A DNA stretch of 64,000 nt from Qipengyuania sp. SS22. Its GTDB lineage: Bacteria; Pseudomonadota; Alphaproteobacteria; Sphingomonadales; Sphingomonadaceae. A program made the position numbers and the translations under genes. The DNA lies in assembly GCF_025736935.1 (NCBI RefSeq), contig NZ_CP107048.1, positions 558,001 through 622,000 of the forward strand, written 5' to 3'. Positions 1 through 8,946 of the stretch are shown here, one piece after another (position 1 is the first letter of the stretch; every line of letters begins with the position of its first letter). The notes under the pieces were generated by a model, which made no database searches, was not told the origin of the DNA, and worked only from the letters and a program-made list of their open reading frames with translations.

Positions 1-1035
1 GATCCCGAGCGTGGGACCTTCATCCTCGTCCTGCTCGGAATTTTCATCGGCGGGGCACTGCTGCTGTTCGCGCTGCGGGCCAATACGATCAGCGAGGGCG
101 AGCGGTTCGCGCTGGCCAGCCGCGAAGGCGCGCTGGTGTTCAACAATGTCATGCTGAGCGCGATCCTCGCCATCGTGCTGCTGGGTACGCTCTACCCGCT
201 GCTGACCGAGGCGTTCGATGTGCGCGTGTCGGTCGGGCCGCCATATTTCAATCCCGTCGGGGCGATCTTCGTCATTCCCATGTTAGCGGTCATGGCGGTT
301 GGACCGCTGCTGCGCTGGCGGCAGGACCGGGTCGACCGGATCGGCCGTGAAATTGCGTTGTTCGCCGCACTGGTGCTCGCGGCGCTTGTCCTGTTCGGCC
401 TGCTTGCGGATATTGCATTGCTGCCGCTACTCGGGCTGGCTTTCGGTCTGGGACTGGCGGTCGCCAGCCTGTTGCCGCTGCGCCGCCGTAAACTCGGCCG
501 CACCCCGCTTGCGACATGGGGCATGGTAATTGCCCATTTCGGCATCGCGGTGGCGCTGATCGGCATGGCGAGCGAAAGCGCCTTTACCAAGGAACGGCTC
601 GCCGCCGTGGCCGAAGGCGACAGCGCCACCGTCGGTCCCTGGACTATCGTGCTTCAGGGCGTCGAGCCGGTCGCGGGTCCCAACTGGACCGCGATTCAGG
701 GGCGGCTTGCGGCAAGCTATGATGGCGATGAGCCAGATATCCTGACCCCGCAATCACGCAATTTCTGGGCTCCGCCGCAGCAGACCACCGAAAGCGCGCT
801 GGTCACGCGGTGGAACGGCCAGCTTTACGCGGTGATCGGCGACCGCGCACCCGATGGGCGGTGGCAGGTGCGACTGTGGTGGAAGCCCTTCGTCCCGCTG
901 ATCTGGTATGGCGGCCTGCTGGTCGCGCTGGGCGGCGTGCTGGCTTTGCTCGGCCGGTTGCTGAGCGATCTCAGGCATCGCCGCCTCGCGGTGCGCATTG
1001 CCGAACGCCGCGCCGACCGGGAGGCGATCGCATGA
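1..1035 (+). CDS. ccmF: Cytochrome c heme lyase subunit CcmF, C-terminal part (5' truncated)
   Basis: The frame is open from base 1, so the gene begins upstream of the window; the ATG at 136 is internal. CcmF is the integral inner-membrane subunit of the system I heme ligation complex, which attaches heme to apocytochrome c in the periplasm. About 344 C-terminal residues are present: hydrophobic segments near the start, a periplasmic stretch in the middle, a final membrane segment (FVPLIWYGGLLVALGG) and a basic cytoplasmic tail, the usual CcmF end. It overlaps the next gene by four bases (ATGA), as in ccmFGHI operons. The family call rests on this sequence and on the three ccm genes that follow. 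Confidence 0.93.
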   Translation, partial: DPERGTFILVLLGIFIGGALLLFALRANTISEGERFALASREGALVFNNVMLSAILAIVLLGTLYPLLTEAFDVRVSVGPPYFNPVGAIFVIPMLAVMAVGPLLRWRQDRVDRIGREIALFAALVLAALVLFGLLADIALLPLLGLAFGLGLAVASLLPLRRRKLGRTPLATWGMVIAHFGIAVALIGMASESAFTKERLAAVAEGDSATVGPWTIVLQGVEPVAGPNWTAIQGRLAASYDGDEPDILTPQSRNFWAPPQQTTESALVTRWNGQLYAVIGDRAPDGRWQVRLWWKPFVPLIWYGGLLVALGGVLALLGRLLSDLRHRRLAVRIAERRADREAIA

Positions 1036-1556
1036 GCTGGCGTCTGTGGGTCCCGCTGTTCGTGTTCGCGTTGTTTCTCGGCCTCGCGGCGTACCAACTG
1101 ACGCAGCCCAAGGACGAATTCGTCGCCAGCGGCATGGTCGGCGAGGAACTGCCGTATTTCAACCTTCCGCCCGCGATGGAGGGGGGCGAGGGGGTAACCA
1201 ATGCGACCTTCGCCGATGGCCAGCCGCGCCTGCTCAACATATGGGCGAGCTGGTGCCTGCCCTGCATTGCCGAAGCGCCGCATCTCGAAAGCCTCGAGCG
1301 GCAGGGAGTGGAGATCGTCGGCGTCGCGATCCGCGACCGGCCCGAAGACATTGCAAGGTTCCTCGCGCAGCACGGCAATCCCTACAGCCGCATCGGGCGT
1401 GACGATCTGTCCGAAGTGCAGCTGGCGATCGGTTCTTCGGGCGTGCCCGAAACCTTCGTAATCGATGGCGAGGGTGTGATCCGCTACCAGCATATTGGCG
1501 ATGTCCGTGCGAGCGACGTGCCGGTGCTGCTTGCCGAGCTGGAGCAAGCCCGATGA
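1032..1556 (+). CDS. ccmG: Thiol:disulfide interchange protein CcmG/DsbE
   Basis: A membrane-anchored periplasmic thioredoxin-like reductase of 174 residues that keeps apocytochrome c cysteines (through CcmH) reduced for heme attachment. An N-terminal membrane anchor (residues about 4-22) precedes a thioredoxin fold with the active site W-C-L-P-C (Cys75 and Cys78) and the cis-proline region GVPETFVID that is typical of CcmG. The frame stays open upstream, but the ATG at 1032 overlaps the ccmF stop and immediately precedes the anchor, so it is taken as the start. It overlaps ccmH by four bases. The family is clear. Confidence 0.95.
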   Translation: MSWRLWVPLFVFALFLGLAAYQLTQPKDEFVASGMVGEELPYFNLPPAMEGGEGVTNATFADGQPRLLNIWASWCLPCIAEAPHLESLERQGVEIVGVAIRDRPEDIARFLAQHGNPYSRIGRDDLSEVQLAIGSSGVPETFVIDGEGVIRYQHIGDVRASDVPVLLAELEQAR

Positions 1557-1960
1557 TCCGCGCGCTCCTCACCGCCATGGCCCTCGCGTTCGCGCTGCCG
1601 GTCACGGCGCAGCAAAGCATGCCGCCCGCACCTTACGCCTATCGCCAGCTCGACGATCCCGGGCAGGAACAGGCCGCGCAGGATTTGATGGAGACGCTGC
1701 GCTGCCTCAAGTGCCAGTCGCAGTCGATTGCCGATAGCGACGCTCCCATGGCGGGCGACATGCGCCACCAGGTGCGGATCCGCATCGCGGCGGGTGAAAG
1801 CCCCGACGACATCCGCAGCTGGCTGATGCAGCGCTATGGCGACTACGTCAGCTACAAGCCCGAAGTAAGCGCGACGACCTGGCCGCTTTTCGCCATCCCG
1901 CTGCTGCTCATTCTGGGCGCTGGCGCGGTGCTGCTCCGCCGGTTCCGGGGGCGCGCATGA
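1553..1960 (+). CDS. ccmH: Cytochrome c-type biogenesis protein CcmH (CcmL type)
   Basis: A periplasmic, membrane-anchored thiol-disulfide partner of CcmG in system I cytochrome c maturation. The 135-residue protein has an N-terminal signal peptide (cleavage expected after VTA), the conserved L-R-C-x-x-C-Q-S-Q-S motif with Cys51 and Cys54, and one C-terminal membrane helix (WPLFAIPLLLILGAGAVLL). The CcmI region is encoded separately by the next gene, so this is the short CcmL-like form rather than the fused E. coli CcmH. ATGA overlaps on both sides indicate one transcript with translational coupling. Confidence 0.94.
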   Translation: MIRALLTAMALAFALPVTAQQSMPPAPYAYRQLDDPGQEQAAQDLMETLRCLKCQSQSIADSDAPMAGDMRHQVRIRIAAGESPDDIRSWLMQRYGDYVSYKPEVSATTWPLFAIPLLLILGAGAVLLRRFRGRA

Positions 1961-2613
1961 GCTGGTTGCCGATCATCCTGCTCGCGGCGCTGATCTTTGG
2001 CCTCGCGGTCGTGTTGCTCAAGCTGCCACGGAGCCTGTGGATGCTGTTCGGATCGGCGCTGCTGTTCGGGCTCACGGGCTATGCCTTGCAGGGCCACCCG
2101 GGGCAGGCTGGCGCGCCCGCCACTCCGATAACCGACAATGCCGCGCAGACCGGCGAACTTATGGTCGAGGCGCGGCGCGAATTTTATCCTGCGGGCAGGC
2201 TGCCTTCGCGCTTCGTGGTCACTGCCGATGCCTTCACCCGGCGCGGCCAGCACGACCAGGCGGCGAATTTCCTGCGCAATGCGGTGGCGGAGAACCCGAA
2301 TGACGGCGAGGCTTGGGTGGCGCTGGGCAATGCGCTGGTCGAACATGCTGATGGCCAGCTGACCGCTGCGGCGCTGTTCGCCTATTCGCGCGGCGAGCAG
2401 GTTGCGCCCAATAATCCCGCGCCGACCTACTTCCTCGGGCTGGCATTCCTGCGGGCAGGGGAGCCGGGCCGGACGCTCGCACTGTGGCGCGAATTGCTCG
2501 AAGCGGCGCCCGAAGACGCCGAATGGCGTGCACCGCTGGCCGCGCGACTCGACCGCCTGGAGACGATGTTGGGCGTTGCAGAGCCATCCGCCGCCCAACA
2601 AACCGAAGAATAA
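1957..2613 (+). CDS. ccmI: CcmI-like TPR cytochrome c biogenesis protein
   Basis: Last gene of the ccm operon. The protein of 218 residues has two N-terminal membrane helices (residues about 3-20 and 27-45) and a periplasmic domain with tetratricopeptide-like helices (ADAFTRRGQHDQAANFLRNA, then WVALGNALVEHADGQLTAAA). CcmI proteins chaperone apocytochrome c to the ligation complex through such TPRs. It overlaps ccmH by four bases. About 100 bp without an obvious gene follow before kup. Assignment rests on topology, TPRs and position; the overall sequence of CcmI proteins is poorly conserved. Confidence 0.85.
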   Translation: MSWLPIILLAALIFGLAVVLLKLPRSLWMLFGSALLFGLTGYALQGHPGQAGAPATPITDNAAQTGELMVEARREFYPAGRLPSRFVVTADAFTRRGQHDQAANFLRNAVAENPNDGEAWVALGNALVEHADGQLTAAALFAYSRGEQVAPNNPAPTYFLGLAFLRAGEPGRTLALWRELLEAAPEDAEWRAPLAARLDRLETMLGVAEPSAAQQTEE

Positions 2614-2717
2614 TCAATGCGATGCGCGATTTGTTGCGAGTGCGAAGCCTTGCTGCTACTCGCCGCGACTTCGCCAAGCAGGCCATGTGACACGATGTTG
2701 TCGGAACCCAATCCCGC

Positions 2718-4661
2718 ATGAATGATACCGCTTCTGCGCCGCTCCAGCAGGATGGCGTGCCTCCCGTAACCGAGCAGGGTGGCCACGGCCACGGCGGCTC
2801 GCGCACGGCGCTGGCGGTGGGGGCGATCGGTGTCGTCTTCGGCGATATCGGTACCAGCCCGCTCTATGCCTTCCGCGAGACTTTTGCCGGTGCCGCCAGC
2901 ATCGCCATCGACCGGCTGCATGTGCTCGGTGTGGTCAGCCTGATTTTCTGGTCGATGCTGGTCGTCGTGGCGATCCAGTATGTCACCATCCTCATGCGTG
3001 CGGACAATAAGGGGCAGGGCGGCAGCCTTGCGCTTGTCGCACTGCTCAGCCGCCATATCGGCAAGTCGAGCTATGGCTGGCTGGTCGTGCTGCTGGGGGT
3101 CTTCGCGACTTCGCTGTTCTACGGTGACAGCATGATTACGCCGGCAATCTCGGTCCTGTCCGCGGTCGAGGGCCTGACGGTGGTCGACCAGCGGCTCAAT
3201 CCGCTGGTGATCCCCATCGCGCTGGTGCTGCTGGTATGCCTGTTCCTGCTGCAAAGCCGCGGTACGGCCAAGGTCGGCGCGCTGTTTGCGCCGGTGATGA
3301 TCGTCTATTTCGTGACCATTGCCGGACTTGGCCTCAACCAGATCATCCTGAATCCCGACATCCTGTGGGCGCTCAATCCCTATTACGCGGTGATGTTCTT
3401 CGTCACCGACGGCGCGGTGGCTTTCTTTGCGCTGGGGGCCGTGGTGCTCGCGGTGACTGGTTCGGAAGCGCTGTATTCGGACATGGGCCACTTCGGGCGC
3501 GGACCGATGCGGTTGAGCTGGTTCGGCTTCGTCATGCCGTGCCTGCTGCTCAACTATTTCGGGCAGGGAGCAATGATCGCCGGCCTGCCGCCCGAACAGG
3601 CCGCTGAAGTCGTGCGCAATCCCTTCTTCCTGCTGGCGGGCGAGGAATGGCGCCTGCCGCTGGTCATTCTCGCCACGGTCGCGACCTTTATTGCCAGCCA
3701 GGCGGTTATCTCGGGTGCGTTCAGCATTACCCACCAGGCGATGCAGCTGGGCTTCATGCCGCGCCTGTCGATCCGCCATACCAGCGAGACCGCGGCGGGA
3801 CAGATCTACATCCCGGTGGTCAATTGGTCGCTGATGGTCGCGGTCATCCTGCTGGTGCTGACCTTCCAGACATCCTCCAACCTCGCGGCCGCTTACGGCA
3901 TCGCGGTGACCGGGGCGGTGACGATCGACACGCTGCTGATGGGCGTCCTGTTCGTCGGTGTGTGGAAATGGAAATGGTTCATCGCCCTGCCGGTGGTGGC
4001 GTTCTTCCTGATCGTCGACGGGGCCTATTTCGCCGCCAATCTGGCCAAGGTACCCGATGGCGGCTGGTTCCCGCTGGTTGTCGGTCTGGTCGCCTTCACC
4101 CTGCTCACCACCTGGGCGCGCGGACGCAAGCTCATGCGGGACCGGATGAGCGAGACTGCGCTGCCGATCGAGATTTTCGCCAAGAGCGCGAAGAATTCAG
4201 CCACCCGCGTACCGGGCACGGCGATCTTCATGGCCAGCCAGACGGCGGGCGTGCCCAGCGCATTGCTGCACAATATCAAGCACAACAAGGTGCTGCACGA
4301 ACGCGTCGTGATCCTGACCGTGCTGATTGCCGATGCGCCCTATGTCGACGCCACCGAAAGGTGCGAAATCCACGATCTCGGCGACGGCTTCTACCGGGCG
4401 ACGCTGCACTACGGCTTCATGCAGGAAACCAATGTTCCGCAGGGGCTGAAGGAAATGTCCCGCTGCGGCGGCGAGTTCGACATGATGCACACCAGCTTCT
4501 TCCTCAGCCGCCAGACGCTGCTCGCCAGCGACAAGCCCGGCATGCCGATCTGGCGCGAGAAGATCTTCGCCTGGATGCTGCGCAATGCGGCCACCGCGAT
4601 GGATTTCTTCCGCCTGCCGACCAACCGCGTGGTCGAGCTGGGGAGCCAGGTGGAAATTTAG
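2718..4661 (+). CDS. kup: Low-affinity potassium transporter Kup
   Basis: A KUP/HAK/KT-family K+ uptake protein of 647 residues, the normal family length. After a short hydrophilic N-terminus comes the family signature [15 protein letters not shown], then about twelve membrane segments including [16 protein letters not shown] and GSEALYADMGHFG-like [13 protein letters not shown], and a soluble C-terminal domain (from about residue 480). It works in the inner membrane, probably as an H+/K+ symporter. The stop codon overlaps the convergent gene by four bases. No regulatory site was recognised. Confidence 0.96.
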   Translation: MNDTASAPLQQDGVPPVTEQGGHGHGGSRTALAVGAIGVVFGDIGTSPLYAFRETFAGAASIAIDRLHVLGVVSLIFWSMLVVVAIQYVTILMRADNKGQGGSLALVALLSRHIGKSSYGWLVVLLGVFATSLFYGDSMITPAISVLSAVEGLTVVDQRLNPLVIPIALVLLVCLFLLQSRGTAKVGALFAPVMIVYFVTIAGLGLNQIILNPDILWALNPYYAVMFFVTDGAVAFFALGAVVLAVTGSEALYSDMGHFGRGPMRLSWFGFVMPCLLLNYFGQGAMIAGLPPEQAAEVVRNPFFLLAGEEWRLPLVILATVATFIASQAVISGAFSITHQAMQLGFMPRLSIRHTSETAAGQIYIPVVNWSLMVAVILLVLTFQTSSNLAAAYGIAVTGAVTIDTLLMGVLFVGVWKWKWFIALPVVAFFLIVDGAYFAANLAKVPDGGWFPLVVGLVAFTLLTTWARGRKLMRDRMSETALPIEIFAKSAKNSATRVPGTAIFMASQTAGVPSALLHNIKHNKVLHERVVILTVLIADAPYVDATERCEIHDLGDGFYRATLHYGFMQETNVPQGLKEMSRCGGEFDMMHTSFFLSRQTLLASDKPGMPIWREKIFAWMLRNAATAMDFFRLPTNRVVELGSQVEI

Positions 4662-5215
4662 CGACTGCTAGGCGGAATAGCGGCTATTTCGCGAACAATC
4701 TGGTCGGCTACTCCCTGCGCTGGGAGAACCGTCGTTTTGACTTGGATATCGTAAGCCATTCCGTCATGTACGACGTCGATCTGCCCTTCGGCCTGTCCAA
4801 TTACCCGGTCTCCGCGAGCAGATTCTCTGCGCTGTAGTTCATTCAAGCTGCAATGCACGCCGATGAAGATGACATCGAGGCCCGCTAGAACCGTCATCCA
4901 ATCCTGCCGCAACTTATCCGTGAGGATTACCTCGTCGCAGATCAAATCGATGCCGCTCTTTGCCATCGCCGCTACTGCGCGATGATGAGCTTTGAGCGTG
5001 GCTAGGCCAAACTCGCCAAAATTCAGTCGTACCTTTTGGCGGCGATCGCGATCGAAATAGAAACCGTCTCGGTGGTTGTGCAGATGGCGCGGGAGCATGG
5101 CGAACGCATCGTCAATGCCGGTCAGAAGGTGAGGCGAGTCCAGTCTATCTTGAAGCTCGCGAGCGAGAGTGGTCTTGCCGGAAGAGGTCGCGCCATTGAG
5201 AAAAATCAGTGTCAC
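4658..5215 (-). CDS. CPT-like P-loop kinase (chloramphenicol phosphotransferase family)
   Basis: A small P-loop NTPase of 185 residues. The N-terminus carries a Walker A motif G-A-T-S-S-G-K-T-T (residues 8-16), followed by residues typical of the chloramphenicol 3-O-phosphotransferase family ([13 protein letters not shown]; later DEVILTD and a V-x-C-S-x-x-E-L-x-x-R-E segment). Family members phosphorylate small hydroxyl compounds; the substrate here cannot be inferred and antibiotic resistance should not be assumed, since such genes are common in environmental proteobacteria. It converges on kup with a four-base overlap and appears to be a single-gene unit. Confidence 0.8.
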   Translation of the reverse strand: MTLIFLNGATSSGKTTLARELQDRLDSPHLLTGIDDAFAMLPRHLHNHRDGFYFDRDRRQKVRLNFGEFGLATLKAHHRAVAAMAKSGIDLICDEVILTDKLRQDWMTVLAGLDVIFIGVHCSLNELQRRESARGDRVIGQAEGQIDVVHDGMAYDIQVKTTVLPAQGVADQIVREIAAIPPSSR

Positions 5216-5245
5216 GTCCTATCCCTCACCCCGTTTGAACCCAAT

Positions 5246-5911
5246 CTAAGCAGTCGGCGGTTCGTCCTTCACCACCTCGTCCCGGTCCTCTAGCGCCAAT
5301 CCGTGCTTCAGCAGCATGGGCAATTGGGTGAAGGTAAACAGGAAGCTGATCGGCATGAACACCCATAGCTTCGCCCACAGCCAGCTTTCGAAGTCCAGTT
5401 GCATGCGCAGGACCTCGTTCAGCGCGGCCATGAAGAAGAAGAACAGCCCCCAATTGCGCGACAGCTTGAGCCAGCCTTCACGGTCGAGGCCCTCGAAAGC
5501 AGCCTCGAGCAGGATCTGCAGCAGCGCCTTGCCGCGGAGCCACCCGCCGATCAGCAGCACGCCGAACAGCAGGTAGATCGCGGTCGGCTTGATCTGGATG
5601 AACCTTTCGTCCTGCAGCCAGATGGTCAGCCCGCCAAAGCCGACGATCAGCGCGGTCGAGAGGATCAGCATCGGGCTGACATGGCCGAATTTGAACTTGC
5701 TGAAGACCAGCGCGGTCACCGCTGCGACCATGAAGGCGATTGTGCCGTAGATCACCGCCGCGATCTCGCCAAAGGTCGAGGTCTCGGGCGGCTGGTAGAA
5801 CTTGTACACGCCGAGGAAGACCAGCAGCGGGCCATAATCGACGAGGATGTTGAGCCAGCCCGTCTTGGGCTTCGGCTTGGCCGCGGTGGTGCTGTCGGTT
5901 TCGCTCATCAT
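5246..5911 (-). CDS. yciB: Inner membrane-spanning protein YciB / septation protein A
   Basis: An intracellular septation protein A (YciB/IspZ) family membrane protein of 221 residues. It has five to six hydrophobic segments, starting with ILVDYGPLLVFLGVYK, and the family motifs RGKALLQILLEAAF and LNEVLR near the last third. It is thought to link cell-envelope elongation and division machinery in the inner membrane. Two adjacent ATGs (5911 and 5908) are possible starts, with a purine-rich site just upstream. It lies downstream of ftsY in the same direction, separated by about 85 bp, as often seen in alphaproteobacteria. Confidence 0.93.
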   Translation of the reverse strand: MMSETDSTTAAKPKPKTGWLNILVDYGPLLVFLGVYKFYQPPETSTFGEIAAVIYGTIAFMVAAVTALVFSKFKFGHVSPMLILSTALIVGFGGLTIWLQDERFIQIKPTAIYLLFGVLLIGGWLRGKALLQILLEAAFEGLDREGWLKLSRNWGLFFFFMAALNEVLRMQLDFESWLWAKLWVFMPISFLFTFTQLPMLLKHGLALEDRDEVVKDEPPTA

Positions 5912-5995
5912 TCTCTCAGTCAGTCATTACGTGCAGCGCAATCGCGCGGAAATATCGGGTTCGCCTTCGCCTGCTCACAATGACGAGGGGCTGAA

Positions 5996-6922
5996 CTAGG
6001 CCACACCCGCGATCACGCGCGCCACGAGATCGGGATCGAACGGGCGCAGGTCGTCGATCTTTTCGCCCACACCGATCGCATGGATCGGCAGGCCGTATTG
6101 CTCTGCCGCCTGCACCAGCACCCCGCCGCGGGCGGTGCCGTCGAGCTTGGTCATCACCAGGCCGGTGACCCCCGCGACTTCCTTGAACACATCGATCTGG
6201 TTGAGCGCGTTCTGCCCATTGGTAGCGTCGAGCACGAGCACGACGTCATGCGGCGCTTCGGGATTGAGGCGGCCGAGTACCTTCCGAATCTTGGCCAGCT
6301 CGTCCATCAGCTCGCGCTTGTTCTGCAGCCGCCCGGCGGTGTCGACGATCAGCACATCGGTGCCGATCTCGGTCGCCTTCTTGACCGCGTCGAACACGAT
6401 ACTGGCGGGGTCGCCGCCTTCTGGGCCGCGTACGATGGGAACGCCCACGCGGTCGGCCCAGGTCGCCAGCTGGCCGATGGCAGCGGCACGGAACGTATCG
6501 CCCGCCGCCAGCATGACGGCGTAGTCGTCTTCCTGGAATAGATGCGCGAGCTTGGCGATCGTGGTCGTCTTGCCGCTGCCATTGACGCCGATCACCAGCA
6601 GCACCTGGGGGCGCGGGAAGGCGGTAATCTCGAGCGGTTTGGCCACCGGACGCAGGATCGCAGCGATTTCCTCCGCGACCGCTTCTTTCAGCTCGCGCTC
6701 GGTTATCTCGAGCCCGAAGCGTTTTTCGGCCAGCTTGGTCCGGATCCGCGCGGCTGCCGCCGGACCGAGGTCCGACAGGATCAGTGCATCCTCGACATCG
6801 TCGAGTGTTGCATCGTCGAGTTTCGCAGTGCCGACGACTTCGGTCAGGTTGCTCGTCAGTTTCTCGGAGGTCTTGCGGAAGCCCCCGAACAGCCGGTCGC
6901 TCCAGCTCGATGTGTCATTCAT
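5996..6922 (-). CDS. ftsY: Signal recognition particle receptor FtsY
   Basis: An SRP-family GTPase that docks ribosome-nascent chain-SRP complexes at the inner membrane. The 308 residues comprise a short N-terminus, the NG four-helix bundle, and a GTPase domain with the P-loop GVNGSGKTTTIAKLA (about residue 113), DTAGRLQNK, TKLDGTARGG and the C-terminal GVGEKIDDLRPF signature. The long acidic A-domain of E. coli FtsY is missing, which is normal for alphaproteobacteria. The start overlaps the mtaB stop by four bases, giving a coupled dapF-mtaB-ftsY unit. Confidence 0.97.
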   Translation of the reverse strand: MNDTSSWSDRLFGGFRKTSEKLTSNLTEVVGTAKLDDATLDDVEDALILSDLGPAAAARIRTKLAEKRFGLEITERELKEAVAEEIAAILRPVAKPLEITAFPRPQVLLVIGVNGSGKTTTIAKLAHLFQEDDYAVMLAAGDTFRAAAIGQLATWADRVGVPIVRGPEGGDPASIVFDAVKKATEIGTDVLIVDTAGRLQNKRELMDELAKIRKVLGRLNPEAPHDVVLVLDATNGQNALNQIDVFKEVAGVTGLVMTKLDGTARGGVLVQAAEQYGLPIHAIGVGEKIDDLRPFDPDLVARVIAGVA

Positions 6923-8094
6923 TGCAGCAGGCCATTCTCGATTTGCGTCGGCGTCACGGAGGCGATCGTCCCGGCGGGTGTGCCTTCGGGCACTGCCACG
7001 CGGGCGAAGTGCGGGGTGTAGCCCGTCGTATCGCGCTCGGCGAGGACGCTATGCGGCTTATCGACGAGCGACGCGAGCCAGCCGTCGCGGGTCGCCTTGG
7101 CAAGCGTGCGCAGTTCGGCGGCGCGGCGCTTGACGGTTTCGCGCTCGACTTGCGGCATACGCGCGGCAGGCGTGCCGGGACGGGGCGAATAGGGGAAGAT
7201 ATGTCCGTGGACGATCTGCAATTCCTCGATGATCGCCAGATTGGCCGCGTGATGCTCCTCGGTCTCGGTCGGGAAGCCCGCAATGAGGTCCGCACCGATG
7301 GCAATATCGGGACGGCGCTCCTTCAGCCGCGTTACCAGCGCAATTGCATCGCCGCGCAAATGCCGGCGCTTCATGCGCTTGAGGATCAGATCGTGCCCAT
7401 GTTGCAGCGAGAGGTGCAGATGCGGCATCAGCCGCTGTTCGCTGGCGAAGATATCGAACAGCAGCGGGTCGATCTCGATCCCGTCGAGCGAGGACATGCG
7501 CAGGCGCCCCAACTCGGGGAAGCGATCGAGCACCGCGCGGACCAGTTCGCCCAGCGGTGGCTTATCGGGCAGATCGTGACCCCACGAGGTCACATCGACG
7601 CCCGTCAGCACCACCTCGGGCGCGCCGTGGATCAGATGGCGTTCGACCTCGGCCAACACTCGCGCGATGGTCAGCGATCGGCTCGGCCCGCGACCCTGCG
7701 GAATGACGCAGAAGGTGCAGGCATGGTCGCAGCCATTCTGCACCGCGATGAAGGCCCGGGTGCGGTCCTGCGGGATGGCGGGTGTTTCGGCGGGGACGTT
7801 CCAGGCGCGTGCATCGAGCTTGGCAGTATTGGCGACGAGCCCGTCGACCTCGGGCATGGCGGCGAGCTGGTCGCGTTCGATATCGGCGGCACAGCCGGTC
7901 ACCAGCAGGCGCGCGTCGGGATGTGCCCGCCGCGCGCGGCGGATCGCCTGCCGCGTCTGGCGCACCGCCTCGCTGGTCACTGCGCAGCTATTGACCACCA
8001 CGAGGTCGCGTTCCTGCGCCAGCATGGCGCGGATCTGTTCGCTTTCGGAAATGTTCAACCGGCAGCCGAGCGAGATAACCTGCGCCTCGCTCAC
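6919..8094 (-). CDS. mtaB: tRNA t6A37 methylthiotransferase MtaB
   Basis: A radical SAM methylthiotransferase that converts t6A37 to ms2t6A37 in ANN-decoding tRNAs. In 391 residues it shows the N-terminal UPF0004 domain with the cysteines that hold the auxiliary cluster (GCRLNISES near residue 9, NSCAVTSEA near 36, TGCAAD near 67), then the radical SAM motif C-D-H-A-C-T-F-C around residue 126 and PQGRGPSRS. The C-terminal TRAM-like region is short. It overlaps dapF and ftsY by four bases each. MtaB is chosen over MiaB and RimO from the short length and the motif spacing. Confidence 0.92.
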   Translation of the reverse strand: MSEAQVISLGCRLNISESEQIRAMLAQERDLVVVNSCAVTSEAVRQTRQAIRRARRAHPDARLLVTGCAADIERDQLAAMPEVDGLVANTAKLDARAWNVPAETPAIPQDRTRAFIAVQNGCDHACTFCVIPQGRGPSRSLTIARVLAEVERHLIHGAPEVVLTGVDVTSWGHDLPDKPPLGELVRAVLDRFPELGRLRMSSLDGIEIDPLLFDIFASEQRLMPHLHLSLQHGHDLILKRMKRRHLRGDAIALVTRLKERRPDIAIGADLIAGFPTETEEHHAANLAIIEELQIVHGHIFPYSPRPGTPAARMPQVERETVKRRAAELRTLAKATRDGWLASLVDKPHSVLAERDTTGYTPHFARVAVPEGTPAGTIASVTPTQIENGLLQ

Positions 8095-8900
8095 GCGAAA
8101 TCACCCCATTCGAAATTGCCGCGATAGGCCTCCGCAGCGGGACCGGTCATGCGGATGCGATTGTCTTCGCCCCATGCAATGACGAGATCGCCTCCGGGCA
8201 GGGTGATGGTCACTTCGCGTTCGACCAGACCGCGCCGCATGGCGTGCACGGCGGTTGCGCAGGCGCCCGTGCCGCAGGCGCGCGTGATCCCGGCACCGCG
8301 TTCCCAAACGCGCAGCCGGATATGCTCGCGGTCGAGGATTGTCGCGACATTGACGTTCACGCGCTCGGGAAACAGCGGATCGGTCTCGATCTGCGGGCCG
8401 ATGGTTTCGAGCGGCACCGCGCCGGCATCCTCGACAAAGAAGATCACATGCGGATTGCCGACATTGACCGCGCCGGGCTGGTCGAGGCCGTCCCAGCCGA
8501 CCGGCATGACCGAGGTGTCCATGCCATAAGCGAGCGGGATCGCGTCCCAGTCGAAGCGCGGCTCGCCCATGTCGACGCTGGCGCCCATGCCGCTGGGTTC
8601 GACCGCGATCACGCCGCCCGCTGTCTCCACTTTGGCCGCAGCGCCATGGAGCAGCGCGACCGCGCGGCTGGCATTGCCGCAGGCGCCAACCTCGGTGCCG
8701 TCCTGGTTGAAGATGCGCATGCGGAAATCGGCCGTGGTGCTCGGCTCGAGCAGGATCAGCTGGTCGCAGCCGATCCCGGTCCGGCGATCGGCCAGCGCGC
8801 GGGCAACAGGCGCGCCGATCGCGGGGAGGGTACGCGTGCGGGCGTCGAGCACGACGAAGTCGTTGCCCAGGCCGTGCATCTTGATGAAATCGACACGCAT
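8091..8900 (-). CDS. dapF: Diaminopimelate epimerase DapF
   Basis: Interconverts LL- and meso-diaminopimelate for lysine and peptidoglycan synthesis. The protein shows the N-terminal signature KMHGLGNDFVVLD, the first catalytic cysteine in GACGNASRA, and the second in ITRACGTGACAT. The ATG at 8900 (MRVDFIKMHG) matches the family N-terminus; an in-frame ATG four codons upstream (8912) is possible but less likely. It is the first gene of the overlapping dapF-mtaB-ftsY run. The dapF-mtaB pair is conserved in many alphaproteobacteria. Confidence 0.96.
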   Translation of the reverse strand: MRVDFIKMHGLGNDFVVLDARTRTLPAIGAPVARALADRRTGIGCDQLILLEPSTTADFRMRIFNQDGTEVGACGNASRAVALLHGAAAKVETAGGVIAVEPSGMGASVDMGEPRFDWDAIPLAYGMDTSVMPVGWDGLDQPGAVNVGNPHVIFFVEDAGAVPLETIGPQIETDPLFPERVNVNVATILDREHIRLRVWERGAGITRACGTGACATAVHAMRRGLVEREVTITLPGGDLVIAWGEDNRIRMTGPAAEAYRGNFEWGDFA

Positions 8901-8946
8901 CGTGCGGCGCATCTATGCACTCGCCGCCGCAGCGTCCAGTGCCGTG

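Noticed and set aside
2427..3779. 450-codon frame on the minus strand
   Set aside because: It is antisense to ccmI and kup, both of which have clear family signatures.
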